DNA from: Bacteroidales bacterium | GTDB lineage: Bacteria; Bacteroidota; Bacteroidia; Bacteroidales; UBA932 | Direction of reading: 5' to 3' | Assembly: GCA_016287875.1 (NCBI GenBank) | Contig: JAEEXQ010000008.1 | Coordinates: forward strand, 1 to 56,424 | DNA: 56,424 nucleotides | Shown here: positions 1 through 8,350 of the stretch, piece after piece | Position numbering within the stretch: position 1 is the stretch's first letter | Layout: every line of letters begins with the position of its first letter | The notes under the pieces: model-generated | What the model was told of the DNA's origin: nothing | Database searches by the model: none | The model's input: the letters and a program-made list of their open reading frames with translations, nothing else | Translations under genes and position numbers: made by a program

Positions 1-510
1 GGCCTTGCTGCCGTCGCCCTGGAGCTCCACGTCGCCTATCTTCATCTCGAGACCCATCTCGGCAGCGATGCGGCGGGCCTGGATCATGGTTTCCTGCTCG
101 CGGGCAATGGCTTCCTGCCATTTCTCGATATCGTTCTGCTTGGCCTTGCGGTAGATTCTCTTGAACTCAGTGGCAGTGGGATCCACCCCCTTGCACTTGA
201 GCTGGCGCCCCACCAGCGGGCCTTCCAGCGTTACAATGCCCAGGTCGCATCCGGTAGTGGCTTCGACTATCACCATATCGCCCAGCTTCACGTTCTGGCC
301 GGAAGCATTGCGGTAGAAGCCCTTGCGGGTATTCTTGAAACGAACTTCGAATATATCCTTGAAGCTCTGGTCGGGGATGCCGGCCAGATAGTTATGGTCG
401 CGGAGCTTGCAGCAGCCCTCGCGGTATGTGAAATGCTCCTCGCCCGAAGTGGTGTCGGTGACACACACGCAGCCGCGGTTGCAGTCCATCCTTATTGATT
501 CGTTATCCAT
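1..510 (-). CDS. PSP1 / RicT-like protein (C-terminus cut by window edge)
   Basis: This is an open frame of 170 codons from an ATG at 510 that runs off the left edge, so the C-terminus is missing. The N-terminal part is cysteine-rich (NRGCVCV and GCCKLRD within the first 35 residues). It is followed by a stretch typical of PSP1 C-terminal-domain proteins (VKLGDMVIVEATTGCDLGIV, then LEGPLVGRQL) and a charged helix. In Bacillus the family member YaaT/RicT belongs to a complex affecting RNA maturation; its role in Bacteroidota is poorly known. The start lies 4 bp beyond the stop of the delta' gene, so the two are probably co-transcribed. Family placement rests on motif recognition. Confidence 0.8.
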   Translation of the reverse strand, partial: MDNESIRMDCNRGCVCVTDTTSGEEHFTYREGCCKLRDHNYLAGIPDQSFKDIFEVRFKNTRKGFYRNASGQNVKLGDMVIVEATTGCDLGIVTLEGPLVGRQLKCKGVDPTATEFKRIYRKAKQNDIEKWQEAIAREQETMIQARRIAAEMGLEMKIGDVELQGDGSKA

Positions 511-514
511 AGGG

Positions 515-1450
515 TCATATATTTACGTAGAGCCTGTCCACCAAGTCGGTGAAAAGGATCTTCTGGTTCACATTCCTTCCAATGAGCAAGGAGGCCTTGT
601 CCAAGGCTTCGAGGGCCTTGCGGGGAAAGGTCTTCTTGCATCTGGCGGCCCAGGCGGCCACCTCGGGATCATCCCCGGCAAGCTGGGTCAGGCCCTGCTG
701 CACCAGGAAGATGCGGCGCACCTTTTCCGCAGCGAAGCGGCAGAAGGAGCGCATTGAGTCGCGCGAAGGCAGGGCGGCGAGCTGCTCCCCGACTTCGAGC
801 GCGGAGGCGAGGTCCCTGGCAATGATGGCATCCATCAGCGAGGCGAAAGCTCCGCCGTCGTCGAATCGCAGCACCACGTCGGAAGTGCCCTCCGACGACT
901 CCATCCGGAACAGCTGGCAGCGCGAAAGTATGGTCGGCAGCAGCCTTTCGGGGGCGTGGGTGACCATCACGAAGATGGTCTGCTGGGGAGGTTCCTCCAG
1001 TATCTTCAGCAGCTTGTTGGCCGCCGTAGGATTCATCTTCTCGGGAAGATAGATGACTATAGCGGTGTAGCCTCCTTCGAGCGAATAGCGGCTCAGCACC
1101 CTCAGCAGGGCGTTGGCCTCCTTTACGGAGATTACGGTGTTCTTCCCCTCGAAACCAAGGGCGTCGTAGAGCTCCCCTTCGGTGAAGGAGGGATTCTCCG
1201 ACACCAGGCTGCGCCACTGCACCGCGTACTGCTCCGAGACCGTATCTCCCGAAGAAAGTATCAGCGGGAAGATGTAGTGTATGTCCGGATGTATCATCTT
1301 GGCGACCCTGGGATTCCCTCCGTAGAGATAAGAGAGAAACTCCATCGCAAGGGCCACGGCTCCGCCACCGTCATCCTCGTGGAGGAGGATGGCGTGGGGG
1401 ACACGGTTCCCGTCCACCATCGCGAAGAGAGTCTGTCTTAGGTCGCTCAT
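515..1450 (-). CDS. holB: DNA polymerase III delta' subunit-like (clamp loader)
   Basis: The product is 311 aa and resembles the AAA+ clamp-loader delta' subunit, which helps load the sliding clamp at replication forks. Visible are NPTAANKLLKILEEPP (about residues 135-150) and ILSRCQLFRM (about 172-182, the SRC region). The expected P-loop is degenerate (DDGGGAVALA near residue 26), and no CxxC zinc cluster is seen. Both are consistent with a non-ATP-hydrolysing delta' rather than a tau/gamma subunit. Its ATG overlaps the stop of the upstream prenyl synthase (ATGA), which suggests translational coupling. The C-terminal half is divergent, so the family is clear but distant from the E. coli protein. 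Confidence 0.85.
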   Translation of the reverse strand: MSDLRQTLFAMVDGNRVPHAILLHEDDGGGAVALAMEFLSYLYGGNPRVAKMIHPDIHYIFPLILSSGDTVSEQYAVQWRSLVSENPSFTEGELYDALGFEGKNTVISVKEANALLRVLSRYSLEGGYTAIVIYLPEKMNPTAANKLLKILEEPPQQTIFVMVTHAPERLLPTILSRCQLFRMESSEGTSDVVLRFDDGGAFASLMDAIIARDLASALEVGEQLAALPSRDSMRSFCRFAAEKVRRIFLVQQGLTQLAGDDPEVAAWAARCKKTFPRKALEALDKASLLIGRNVNQKILFTDLVDRLYVNI

Positions 1451-2421
1451 TTAGTCCTGACTGCATTGTGACGGGCGATGAACTCGAGTACCTCCTTCTC
1501 GCGGCAGTCGGGGAATACCGACAGCGCCTGGATGGCCTCTTCCACATAGCCCATCTGTTTTTCTTCGGCATACTCCACTCCCCCGTTCTCCAGCACGAAC
1601 GAACGTATGAGTTCGCAGTTGTCCGGGTGCAGCCGTATGTCGTGTATCTTTTCCCTTATGCCCTTCTCGTCCTTGGCCTTGCTGAGCGCGCCGAGAAGCG
1701 GCAGGGTGATTTTCTGTTCCTTGAGGTCGATTCCGACCGGTTTGCCGGTGGTCTCCCCGCCGGCGTAATCCAGGATGTCGTCCCGGATCTGGAAGGCGAT
1801 TCCGAGCGCGCGGCCATATCTGCCGGCGGCCTGGAGATACTCCCGGGATGCGCCGACCGACTGGGCGCCGGTTTCGCAGGCAGTCACGAAAAGACTGCCG
1901 GTCTTGCAATAGATTATGCGCAGATAGTCCTCGATGGTGGTATCCGACAGGAAGGCCTTCTGCTGCTGCAGCATCTCACCTTCCGCAAGGTCGGTAAGGG
2001 TGCGGGCGAACTCCGCTATGGTCCATTTCAAATCGGAAGAATCCGACAGCAGGGCCACGGCGCTGGCAAGCCAGAAGTCTCCCACCAGCACGGCGGGCAC
2101 GGGCCCCAGCTTGGACATCACGGTGGGGGCTCCGCGGCGCAGCATAGCCTCGTCGGCCACGTCGTCGTGGAGGAGGGTGGCGTTGTGGAGTATCTCCACT
2201 GCCGCGGCGTTGCGTATGCTCTCATCGCGGAGTATGCCTCCGTTGCACATACGGGCCACATAGAGGGTGAGCAGGGGGCGCAGCATCTTTCCGGTATTGG
2301 AAAGAAGGTCGGCGTTAAGGTCGTCGAGCAAGCTGACATCCGAAGACAAGGCGCTGTGCAGCTGTTCCTTCATCTTCTCCCAATCCTGGCCGAGGCCGGC
2401 TATGATACTGTCCCTGTCCAT
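1447..2421 (-). CDS. polyprenyl (trans-isoprenyl) diphosphate synthase
   Basis: The product is 324 aa and condenses isopentenyl diphosphate onto allylic primers to make long-chain polyprenyl diphosphate. In a menaquinone-using bacterium this probably feeds the quinone side chain. The first Asp-rich motif is in LLHDDVADEAMLRRG and the second in FQIRDDILDY; the lysine/GK region is SNTGKMLRPLL. The frame is open upstream to 2706, but that extension is low-complexity Arg/Gly antisense of the LOG gene. I chose the ATG at 2421 (MDRDSII), which overlaps the LOG stop as ATGA. Chain length cannot be read reliably from the sequence. A menaquinone methyltransferase lies at the other end of the window. 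Confidence 0.9.
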   Translation of the reverse strand: MDRDSIIAGLGQDWEKMKEQLHSALSSDVSLLDDLNADLLSNTGKMLRPLLTLYVARMCNGGILRDESIRNAAAVEILHNATLLHDDVADEAMLRRGAPTVMSKLGPVPAVLVGDFWLASAVALLSDSSDLKWTIAEFARTLTDLAEGEMLQQQKAFLSDTTIEDYLRIIYCKTGSLFVTACETGAQSVGASREYLQAAGRYGRALGIAFQIRDDILDYAGGETTGKPVGIDLKEQKITLPLLGALSKAKDEKGIREKIHDIRLHPDNCELIRSFVLENGGVEYAEEKQMGYVEEAIQALSVFPDCREKEVLEFIARHNAVRTK

Positions 2422-2951
2422 CAGAAAATCTTGGCAAGTTCCTCGGGAGTGGACGCGAAGTGCACCAGGTCGGCATCCTCCTGAGTCATCATTCCCGTAT
2501 CTACGAAATGTTTCAAAAGGGCCTTCAGGGGCTCGTAGAAACCCTCGAAGTCCAGAACGCCTATGCGGCCGCGGAACTGGCCCAGCTTGGCGAGCACCAC
2601 GGTCTCGAAAAGCTCGTCCATAGTGCCTATCCCGCCGGGGAGCGCGACGGCGAGGGATACGCCCTCGCGCATCATCTCCTTGCGTATGCTCATGGTCGGA
2701 GCCCACCTGAGCTCCGTCAATCCCTCATACTCAAGCCCTTCCATAAAAGAAGGCAGAACCCCGTAATTGGGGGCGCCGCATTCCTTGGCGGCATCGCATA
2801 CCGCGCCCATCGTTCCGCGGAAAGAACCGCCGGACACGATGCTATATCCAGCCAAACAAGCCGCACGGACAGTTTCCCGCGCGGCCTGATTGTATTTCGG
2901 ATCTATATTGTTGCTGGCGGAGCAAAAGAACACCGCCTTCTTTTCCGACAT
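2421..2951 (-). CDS. LOG-family nucleotide 5'-monophosphate phosphoribohydrolase (TIGR00730-like)
   Basis: The product is 176 aa, the normal length for the Lonely Guy family, which removes the base from cytokinin-type or other nucleoside monophosphates. The diagnostic PGGIGTMDE motif (PGGxGTxxE, substrate and catalytic region) is at about residues 104-112. It is preceded by a Rossmann-like start with GGSFRGTMG near residue 41 and by SIRKEMM (the family Arg). It is often mis-annotated as a lysine decarboxylase because of the PGG motif; nothing here supports that. It is coupled by an ATGA overlap to the prenyl synthase. The physiological substrate in Bacteroidales is not known to me. Confidence 0.88.
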   Translation of the reverse strand: MSEKKAVFFCSASNNIDPKYNQAARETVRAACLAGYSIVSGGSFRGTMGAVCDAAKECGAPNYGVLPSFMEGLEYEGLTELRWAPTMSIRKEMMREGVSLAVALPGGIGTMDELFETVVLAKLGQFRGRIGVLDFEGFYEPLKALLKHFVDTGMMTQEDADLVHFASTPEELAKIF

Positions 2952-2960
2952 AGATATCCC

Positions 2961-3626
2961 CTAGAACAGAATTGCTATGGATGCCATCACACCGGAGCAC
3001 TTCTGCTCTTCAGCGGTCTTGGCACCGGCGTTGATAGTGTCGTTGATCTTGTCCCAGGCAGCGGAGCCGTTGTTGTCGTAGAGCTCGCCCATATCCCAGA
3101 AGTAACGCACGGAAACCTGGAGGTGCTTGATGAGCTCGACACCGACACCGAGGCCGAAGCCATATTCGAGACGGCTCTTTACGTTGTCCCAATTGTCCTT
3201 TCTCTTGTCACCGGTGAAATCGGAGACCTTGAAGCTCTCTTCGTTGGTGATTGCGTAGCCCACATAAGGCTCCACGAAGGCATAAGGACGCACTACGCCG
3301 GCGAAGTTGATACCCCACTGGACCTGCACGGGAACCTCGAGGAAACCGGTCTTGGCATCGACGGAGAAGACTTTGGTCTCGTCGGTACCGATGGACTCGA
3401 TGGAAGAACCCTTCATATTATAGATGATACCGGGCTGCACGGCAAAACCCAGGGGAAGAGGCACCTTGACGGTAAGACCGACATGGAACTGGTTGATGTC
3501 ATTGGCCTTGGCTATGGCATCCTTGTAGTTAGTCTCTGTAGAAGTAACGCCAGCTACCACACCGAACTGAGCGTTGGCATTGACGGCAAAAAAGATTGCA
3601 ATCGCAGCGATAAGTAATTTTTTCAT
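2961..3626 (-). CDS. outer-membrane beta-barrel (porin-family) protein
   Basis: The product is 221 aa with a clear Sec signal peptide (MKKLLIAAIAIFFAVNANA, cleavage before QFGVV). It then shows alternating strands with aromatic ends, such as YGFGLGVGVELIKHLQVSVR, and ends in a hydrophobic residue (AILF). This is the pattern of the small Bacteroidota beta-barrels grouped as outer membrane protein beta-barrel domain/PorT-like. The start is 1 bp after the thioredoxin stop, so the pair is probably co-transcribed. No plug or catalytic domain is seen, and the ligand and role are unknown. Confidence 0.82.
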   Translation of the reverse strand: MKKLLIAAIAIFFAVNANAQFGVVAGVTSTETNYKDAIAKANDINQFHVGLTVKVPLPLGFAVQPGIIYNMKGSSIESIGTDETKVFSVDAKTGFLEVPVQVQWGINFAGVVRPYAFVEPYVGYAITNEESFKVSDFTGDKRKDNWDNVKSRLEYGFGLGVGVELIKHLQVSVRYFWDMGELYDNNGSAAWDKINDTINAGAKTAEEQKCSGVMASIAILF

Positions 3627-3627
3627 A

Positions 3628-3939
3628 TTAGAGTAAATTATTTAGAATATTCTCTATTTCCTGCTTGGAGACCAGGCCGACGGTCTTGTCGGCAAGTTCA
3701 CCATTCTTGAAGAAGAGCAAGGTGGGGATGCTGCGGACACCGAAGTTTGCGGCGAGCTCGTCATTGTCGTCCACATTGCACTTTGCTACGGCGACTCGGC
3801 CTTCGTACTGCTCGGCTATGTCGTCGACCGTAGGAGAAAGCATGCGGCAGGGGCCGCACCAGGAAGCCCAAAGGTCCACGAGGGCAACGGGTTTCGAATT
3901 GATTATCTCTTCGAAATTATTCTGATCTATTACGTTCAT
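3628..3939 (-). CDS. trxA: thioredoxin
   Basis: The product is 103 aa with the full thioredoxin fold and the active-site motif WASWCGPCRM at about residues 24-33. The cis-proline lies in SIPTLLFF and the C-terminal helix motif in KQEIENIL. There is no signal peptide, so it is a cytoplasmic disulfide reductase that supplies ribonucleotide reductase, peroxidases and similar partners. A Bacteroidota -7 element (TATCTTTG on the minus strand, 3945-3952) ends only 5 nt before the ATG. The gene may therefore have its own promoter and almost no leader. It is followed after 1 bp by a beta-barrel gene. Confidence 0.95.
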   Translation of the reverse strand: MNVIDQNNFEEIINSKPVALVDLWASWCGPCRMLSPTVDDIAEQYEGRVAVAKCNVDDNDELAANFGVRSIPTLLFFKNGELADKTVGLVSKQEIENILNNLL

Positions 3940-3944
3940 ATTCG

Positions 3945-3952
3945 CAAAGATA
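3945..3952 (-). promoter_or_regulatory. -7 element upstream of trxA, possibly leaderless
   Basis: On the minus strand TATCTTTG matches the Bacteroidota -7 consensus TAnnTTTG exactly, and 5 nt separate it from the trxA ATG (3937-3939). No good TTTG/TTG -33 box is seen 19-21 bp upstream, so this is a moderate call. Confidence 0.45.
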
Positions 3953-3960
3953 TAAAAAAA

Positions 3961-4257
3961 TTACAGAATACTTTCTATATTCCAGGAGAATGCACGTATG
4001 CCCAGATCGGGCGTTTCGGCATCCATCTGACGCAGTTTTTCAAGGACCGGAGCGAGCTTTTCCTCCTCTATCTGGACGATGAGCGCGTCGTTGTATTCGG
4101 GCCAGGCGTGATTGTCCAGATGGGGAATTCCGTCCACGGAACCGCGGCCGCCCACGCCGTCGAAACGGGTGAAGCCCCTCTGTCCCAGAGACTCAAGCAC
4201 GGCTACTATCTCGTCGCCGTATGCCTGATTGTAAACTATGAAGAGTGCTTTCATCAT
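3961..4257 (-). CDS. PG0541-like small transporter-associated protein (PII-like fold suspected)
   Basis: The product is 98 aa, soluble, with no signal peptide. It alternates strand and helix (MMKALFIVYNQAY, IVAVLESLGQRGFTRF, NDALIVQIEEEKLAPVLEKL), as expected for a ferredoxin-like or PII-like alpha/beta sandwich. It has a glycine-rich loop (GVGGRGSVDGIP). Its position right after an RND pump gene, with ATGA overlap, matches the family annotated as PG0541 transporter-associated protein in Bacteroidota. It may sense a ligand or metal for the efflux system, but that is inference. There are two candidate start codons (MM), and I kept the upstream one. Confidence 0.7.
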   Translation of the reverse strand: MMKALFIVYNQAYGDEIVAVLESLGQRGFTRFDGVGGRGSVDGIPHLDNHAWPEYNDALIVQIEEEKLAPVLEKLRQMDAETPDLGIRAFSWNIESIL

Positions 4258-7200
4258 ATAATCTCGTATTTCTTAGATGCGCGACGCTCGTGACGCGTTG
4301 CAAATACGCAGTACACCGTAGGGATCAGCACCAGGGTGACCAGCGTGGAAATTGAAAGTCCCCAGCAGACGACCATACCCAGGCCGTTCCACATTTCGGA
4401 ACCCTCTCCGCGGCCCAAGGCCATGGGGAGCATACCGAGAACGGTGGTGAGGGTGGTCATAAGTATAGGACGCAGACGGCTGCGGGCGGCGGTCACGGAT
4501 GCTTCCAGCACGCTCATTCCGCGCTCGCGGCAAAGTATGGTGTAGTCGATGAGCACGATACCGTTCTTCACCACTATACCGATGAGGATGATGATACCCA
4601 CCATACCCATCACGCTGAGGGCGGTATTGGTGATCCAGAGGCCGAGTATGACGCCGACTGCCGCGAAAGGAAGGCTGAACATGATCACGAAGGGGCTCAT
4701 GAAGCTTTCGAACTGCGCCGCCATCACTATATAGACGAGCATTATCATCAGCAACATCAGCAAGCCCATATCGGAGAACATCTTCTGCTGGTCCTCGTAG
4801 TCGCCGGAGATGACGCTGTAGAGGTTGGAAGGCAGAGGAGTGTCGGCAAGCACCTCGTCGGTAACCTTGACGGCATCGGAGAGGGCCACCTTGTTGGCCA
4901 CCAGGGCGGTCACGGTGATGTAGCGCTGGCGGTTGCGCCTCTCGATGGTAGGAGGAACCTCGGTCTCGATGACGCGGCCCAGCTCCTTGAGGCGTATGCC
5001 CTTGCCCGTAGGGGTGTAGACTATGATATTCTCCATATCCTCGACGCTCGTACGGAACTCGGGAGCGTAGCGGACGCGGATGTAGTATTCGTCGCCGTCC
5101 TCACGGTAGAAGGATGCCACGCTGCCGCTCATCGCCGCGCTGAATGCGGAGCCGGCGGTGGTAGTGTTCAGGCCGTTCAGGGCCAGCTTCTCGCGGTCGA
5201 AGTCAACCTGGTACTCAGGGGTATATTCGTCGCGGCTGAGGATCACCTGCGCGAACTCGGGATGCTGGAGAAGTTTGGACTGTATCTCCTTCGCGGCAGC
5301 ATCCGTCTCCTGGAAATCATAGCCGTAGATTTCGATGGCGACGCTGGGGGCACCGCCCATCATTCCACCGCCCTCGACCACCGTAGCCTTGCGGATTTCG
5401 GGATAGTGGCGGAGTATGGAGCGCACCTGGTCGGCGATGTCGCCGGAGGAGCGCTTCCTCGTGGTCTTGGAGCCTATGTGCAGGTTGTAGGTGAGTATAT
5501 GGGTACCGTTGCTGCGCATAGAGCCGAAGAGGTCGTCGGAATCCGCCTGGCCGTAGGTCATATTGCAGACCGACATTTCGGGGATGTCTTTCACGAACTC
5601 ATCGTATATGTTGCGCGCAAGCTCGGCGGTGATGCTCTGGGCTGTGCCCATAGGCAAGGTCACGCTGACCTGCAGACGGTCGGAATCCCCCTTGGGGAAG
5701 AATTCGGACTTGATATGGGGGCCCAGGAACACTATCACGCCCACCAGGATGCCGAAGGCGCCGAAGATGACGGTCTTGCGGTGGGTGGTAGCCCAGCCGA
5801 TGAGCCTGGAATATGCGGCGGAGATGCCGTTGAGCACGCCGTCAAGCTTGTTGACACGCCTTTTGCCACCGAGGAACAATGCGCAGAGCATAGGCACCAG
5901 GGTAAGGGCGGCGGTGGTGGAAACTACCATGATGATGGTAACTATCCAGCCGAGCTGCTGGAACATCATACCGGTCATTCCCTTGATGAAGGTGAGGGGC
6001 AGGAACACGCAGAGCATCGTGAGGGTGGAGGCGATGACGGAGATACCCACCTCGGAGGTGCCGTGTATGGCAGCCTCGGTGGCCTTCTCTCCCCTTTCCA
6101 GATGCGATGTCACATTTTCCAGCACCACAATGGCATCGTCCACCACCATACCTATGGCTAGCGACAGCGAGGCCATGGAAACTATGTTCAGGGTATTGCC
6201 CGTGGCGAAGAGATAGACCAGCGAAGCCAGCAGGGCTATAGGGATGGACAGCACGATGATGAAGGTAGTCTTCCACCTTGCGAGGAAGATGAACACCACC
6301 AGCATAACCACCGCGAAGGTGATCAGAATGGTCTCGATGAGGGAGTGGATGGTATTCACTATCTCCTCGGAAGAGTCGAAAATCTCTTTAATCTGTATGT
6401 CGGAGGGCAGGTTCTTCTTGACCTGCTCGAGCTGCTTGTGGACACCGCGGCTGACATTGACGGTGTTGGCGCCGGCCTGTTTCTGGATGATGATGGCCGC
6501 GGCGCGCTGTCCGTCAGTGTAGGATTCCTGCTCACGCTCCTGGCTGCCGTCGTGCAGGGTTGCGACATCCCTCAACAGGATGGTCTGGCTGCCGTTGTAA
6601 CCCACTACCACGTCCAGCAGTTCGGAAGGATCGGTAAACTCCTTCTGCACGCGCAGGGTGTAGGTGTTGGAGCCTATGTCTATGTTGCCGGAAGGGAGGT
6701 TGCGGTTTTCCGCCGCGATGATCTGGGATATGCCCGCGATGCTGAGGTGATAGGCCTCGAGCTTGCCGGGATCGCAGTAAATCTGGATCTCGCGGGTAGG
6801 AGCACCGCCGACGCTGACCGTACCGACGCCCTTCACGCGGGCCAGAGGAGTGGCCAGCTGCTCGTCAAGTATCTTGTCCAGGCCGGAAACCGACTCGACT
6901 GCCGAAGCGGAGAACATCATGATAGGCATGTCCTCGGTGCTGAACTTGAAGATGACAGGAGTGGTGGCCCCGTCCGGCAGGGCGGAACTCACCATGTCCA
7001 GCTTGTCGCGGACATTGTTGGTAGCGGCCTCGATGTCGGTTCCGTATTCGAACTCGAGCATCAGCAGCGATACGTTCTCCTTGCTCTGGGAACTGAGTTT
7101 CTTAAGGTCCTCGACGCTGTTCAAGCTATTCTCGAGCAGCTTCGTGAGGTTGGTCTCGATATCGGATGCATTCGCGCCCTGGTACGAGCTCATCACCATA

Positions 7201-7334
7201 ATGGTATTGGAGTCGAACTCCGGGAAAAGGGCGATGGAGGTGTTGACCAGCGAATACAGACCGAATACCACGAAGGCGACGAAGATCAGGGCCGTCGTCA
7301 CCGGGTTCTTTACTGCGGATTTGATTACGCTCAT
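4254..7334 (-). CDS. RND efflux transporter permease (AcrB/MexB-like)
   Basis: The product is 1026 aa, the normal length for the inner-membrane RND pump that exchanges protons for drugs or other amphiphiles. It starts with TM1 (PVTTALIFVAFVVFGLYSL) and has two large periplasmic loops and twelve predicted TM segments. The proton-relay aspartates are present in TM4 (GMVVDDAIVVLENV, about residue 400). A typical second-half TM cluster is LSVMGMVGIIILIGIVVKNG, followed by RLRPILMTTLTTVLGMLPMA. It overlaps both the adaptor gene upstream and the PG0541-like gene downstream by 4 bp. With TolC and the adaptor it forms a complete tripartite system. The substrate cannot be told from sequence. Confidence 0.95.
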   Translation of the reverse strand: MSVIKSAVKNPVTTALIFVAFVVFGLYSLVNTSIALFPEFDSNTIMVMSSYQGANASDIETNLTKLLENSLNSVEDLKKLSSQSKENVSLLMLEFEYGTDIEAATNNVRDKLDMVSSALPDGATTPVIFKFSTEDMPIMMFSASAVESVSGLDKILDEQLATPLARVKGVGTVSVGGAPTREIQIYCDPGKLEAYHLSIAGISQIIAAENRNLPSGNIDIGSNTYTLRVQKEFTDPSELLDVVVGYNGSQTILLRDVATLHDGSQEREQESYTDGQRAAAIIIQKQAGANTVNVSRGVHKQLEQVKKNLPSDIQIKEIFDSSEEIVNTIHSLIETILITFAVVMLVVFIFLARWKTTFIIVLSIPIALLASLVYLFATGNTLNIVSMASLSLAIGMVVDDAIVVLENVTSHLERGEKATEAAIHGTSEVGISVIASTLTMLCVFLPLTFIKGMTGMMFQQLGWIVTIIMVVSTTAALTLVPMLCALFLGGKRRVNKLDGVLNGISAAYSRLIGWATTHRKTVIFGAFGILVGVIVFLGPHIKSEFFPKGDSDRLQVSVTLPMGTAQSITAELARNIYDEFVKDIPEMSVCNMTYGQADSDDLFGSMRSNGTHILTYNLHIGSKTTRKRSSGDIADQVRSILRHYPEIRKATVVEGGGMMGGAPSVAIEIYGYDFQETDAAAKEIQSKLLQHPEFAQVILSRDEYTPEYQVDFDREKLALNGLNTTTAGSAFSAAMSGSVASFYREDGDEYYIRVRYAPEFRTSVEDMENIIVYTPTGKGIRLKELGRVIETEVPPTIERRNRQRYITVTALVANKVALSDAVKVTDEVLADTPLPSNLYSVISGDYEDQQKMFSDMGLLMLLMIMLVYIVMAAQFESFMSPFVIMFSLPFAAVGVILGLWITNTALSVMGMVGIIILIGIVVKNGIVLIDYTILCRERGMSVLEASVTAARSRLRPILMTTLTTVLGMLPMALGRGEGSEMWNGLGMVVCWGLSISTLVTLVLIPTVYCVFATRHERRASKKYEII

Positions 7335-8350
7335 TCTATGACCTCCACATTTGCACCGTTACTCAGGGAGCTGCCGCCTTTGACGACGACCATCTCGCCC
7401 ACCTCGATGCCAGAAAGAATCTCGTACTGACCGTCGAAGTGCCTTCCGAGGCTGACCGCCTTCTGCACCGCGACACCGTTCTCGACCACGAAAACATTGC
7501 GCTGGCCGGAGCCCTGCAGACGCACCACGGCGGCATCGGGCACCACTATGTTGCGGCTGGAGCCGAAGCTGACGTTGACCTTGGCATACATACCGGGACG
7601 GAGTTCGCGGTTCTGGTTGGGAACCTGGACCTCGATGTTCACGGTGTGCGTCATAGGATCTACGGTAGGATAGATGCGGCGCACGCTGCCGCTGAAGGTC
7701 TTGCCGGGAAGGGCATCCACGCTGAGGGTGATCCTGTCGCCCTTGCGGACCTTGGTGTAATCGGCCTCGGAGATACCCACGAGTATCTTCACGGGAACTA
7801 TCTGCTGGACGGTGAAGATGGGACTGGCCATTCCGTACATGTCACCGCGATCGTAGTTGCGGGCAGTGACGACGCCGTTGATAGGCGAACGGAGTATGGT
7901 GTTCTCGAGCAGGTTGTCGTAGCTGCTCTTGCTGACCTTGTAGTTGAGCTCGGCGGCTTCGTAGTCGCTCTGGGCGAGACCGCCCTGCTCATAGAGCTGC
8001 TTGAGGCGCCCGAGCTCGGTCTCGGCGTTGACAAGACGCAGCTGGGCCTGATCGAGCTGGACACGGTCCATCTCTGCCAGTACCTGGCCTGCGGACACGA
8101 AATCCCCTACCTCGACATTTATCTTCTGGATGCGGCCGCCGCTCTGGGGAGCGATGTTGTTGATAGCGTTGGCCTGGATGGTGGCAGAATAGCTGCCATC
8201 CTGACGTACGTTCTGAAGGGCGGCCGGCAGCACCTTCACGGCCTGCCTGACGGGCTGCGCAGCTTTATCGGCAGCCTCCTGGTTGTTCTTTTTCTGGGCG
8301 CAGCCTGCGAGCGCGAGTGCCGCAAGCGCTATGATGCAAATCTTCTTCAT
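7331..8350 (-). CDS. RND efflux periplasmic adaptor (membrane fusion protein)
   Basis: The product is a 339 aa lipoprotein (MKKICIIALAALALAGC, lipid-modified Cys17). The barrel-sandwich half motifs are SGGRIQKINVEVGDFVSAGQ and NTILRSPINGVVTARNYDRG. A helical hairpin lies between them (QAQLRLVNAETELGRLKQL), followed by beta-barrel and membrane-proximal domains ending in GGSSLSNGANVEV. It bridges the inner-membrane pump and the TolC channel. ATGA overlaps with both neighbours indicate translational coupling and fixed stoichiometry. Confidence 0.95.
   Translation of the reverse strand: MKKICIIALAALALAGCAQKKNNQEAADKAAQPVRQAVKVLPAALQNVRQDGSYSATIQANAINNIAPQSGGRIQKINVEVGDFVSAGQVLAEMDRVQLDQAQLRLVNAETELGRLKQLYEQGGLAQSDYEAAELNYKVSKSSYDNLLENTILRSPINGVVTARNYDRGDMYGMASPIFTVQQIVPVKILVGISEADYTKVRKGDRITLSVDALPGKTFSGSVRRIYPTVDPMTHTVNIEVQVPNQNRELRPGMYAKVNVSFGSSRNIVVPDAAVVRLQGSGQRNVFVVENGVAVQKAVSLGRHFDGQYEILSGIEVGEMVVVKGGSSLSNGANVEVIE

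Noticed and set aside
2422..2706. N-terminal extension of the prenyl synthase
   Set aside because: It is Arg/Gly-rich antisense-like sequence inside the LOG gene frame. The ATG at 2421 gives a normal family N-terminus and an ATGA overlap.
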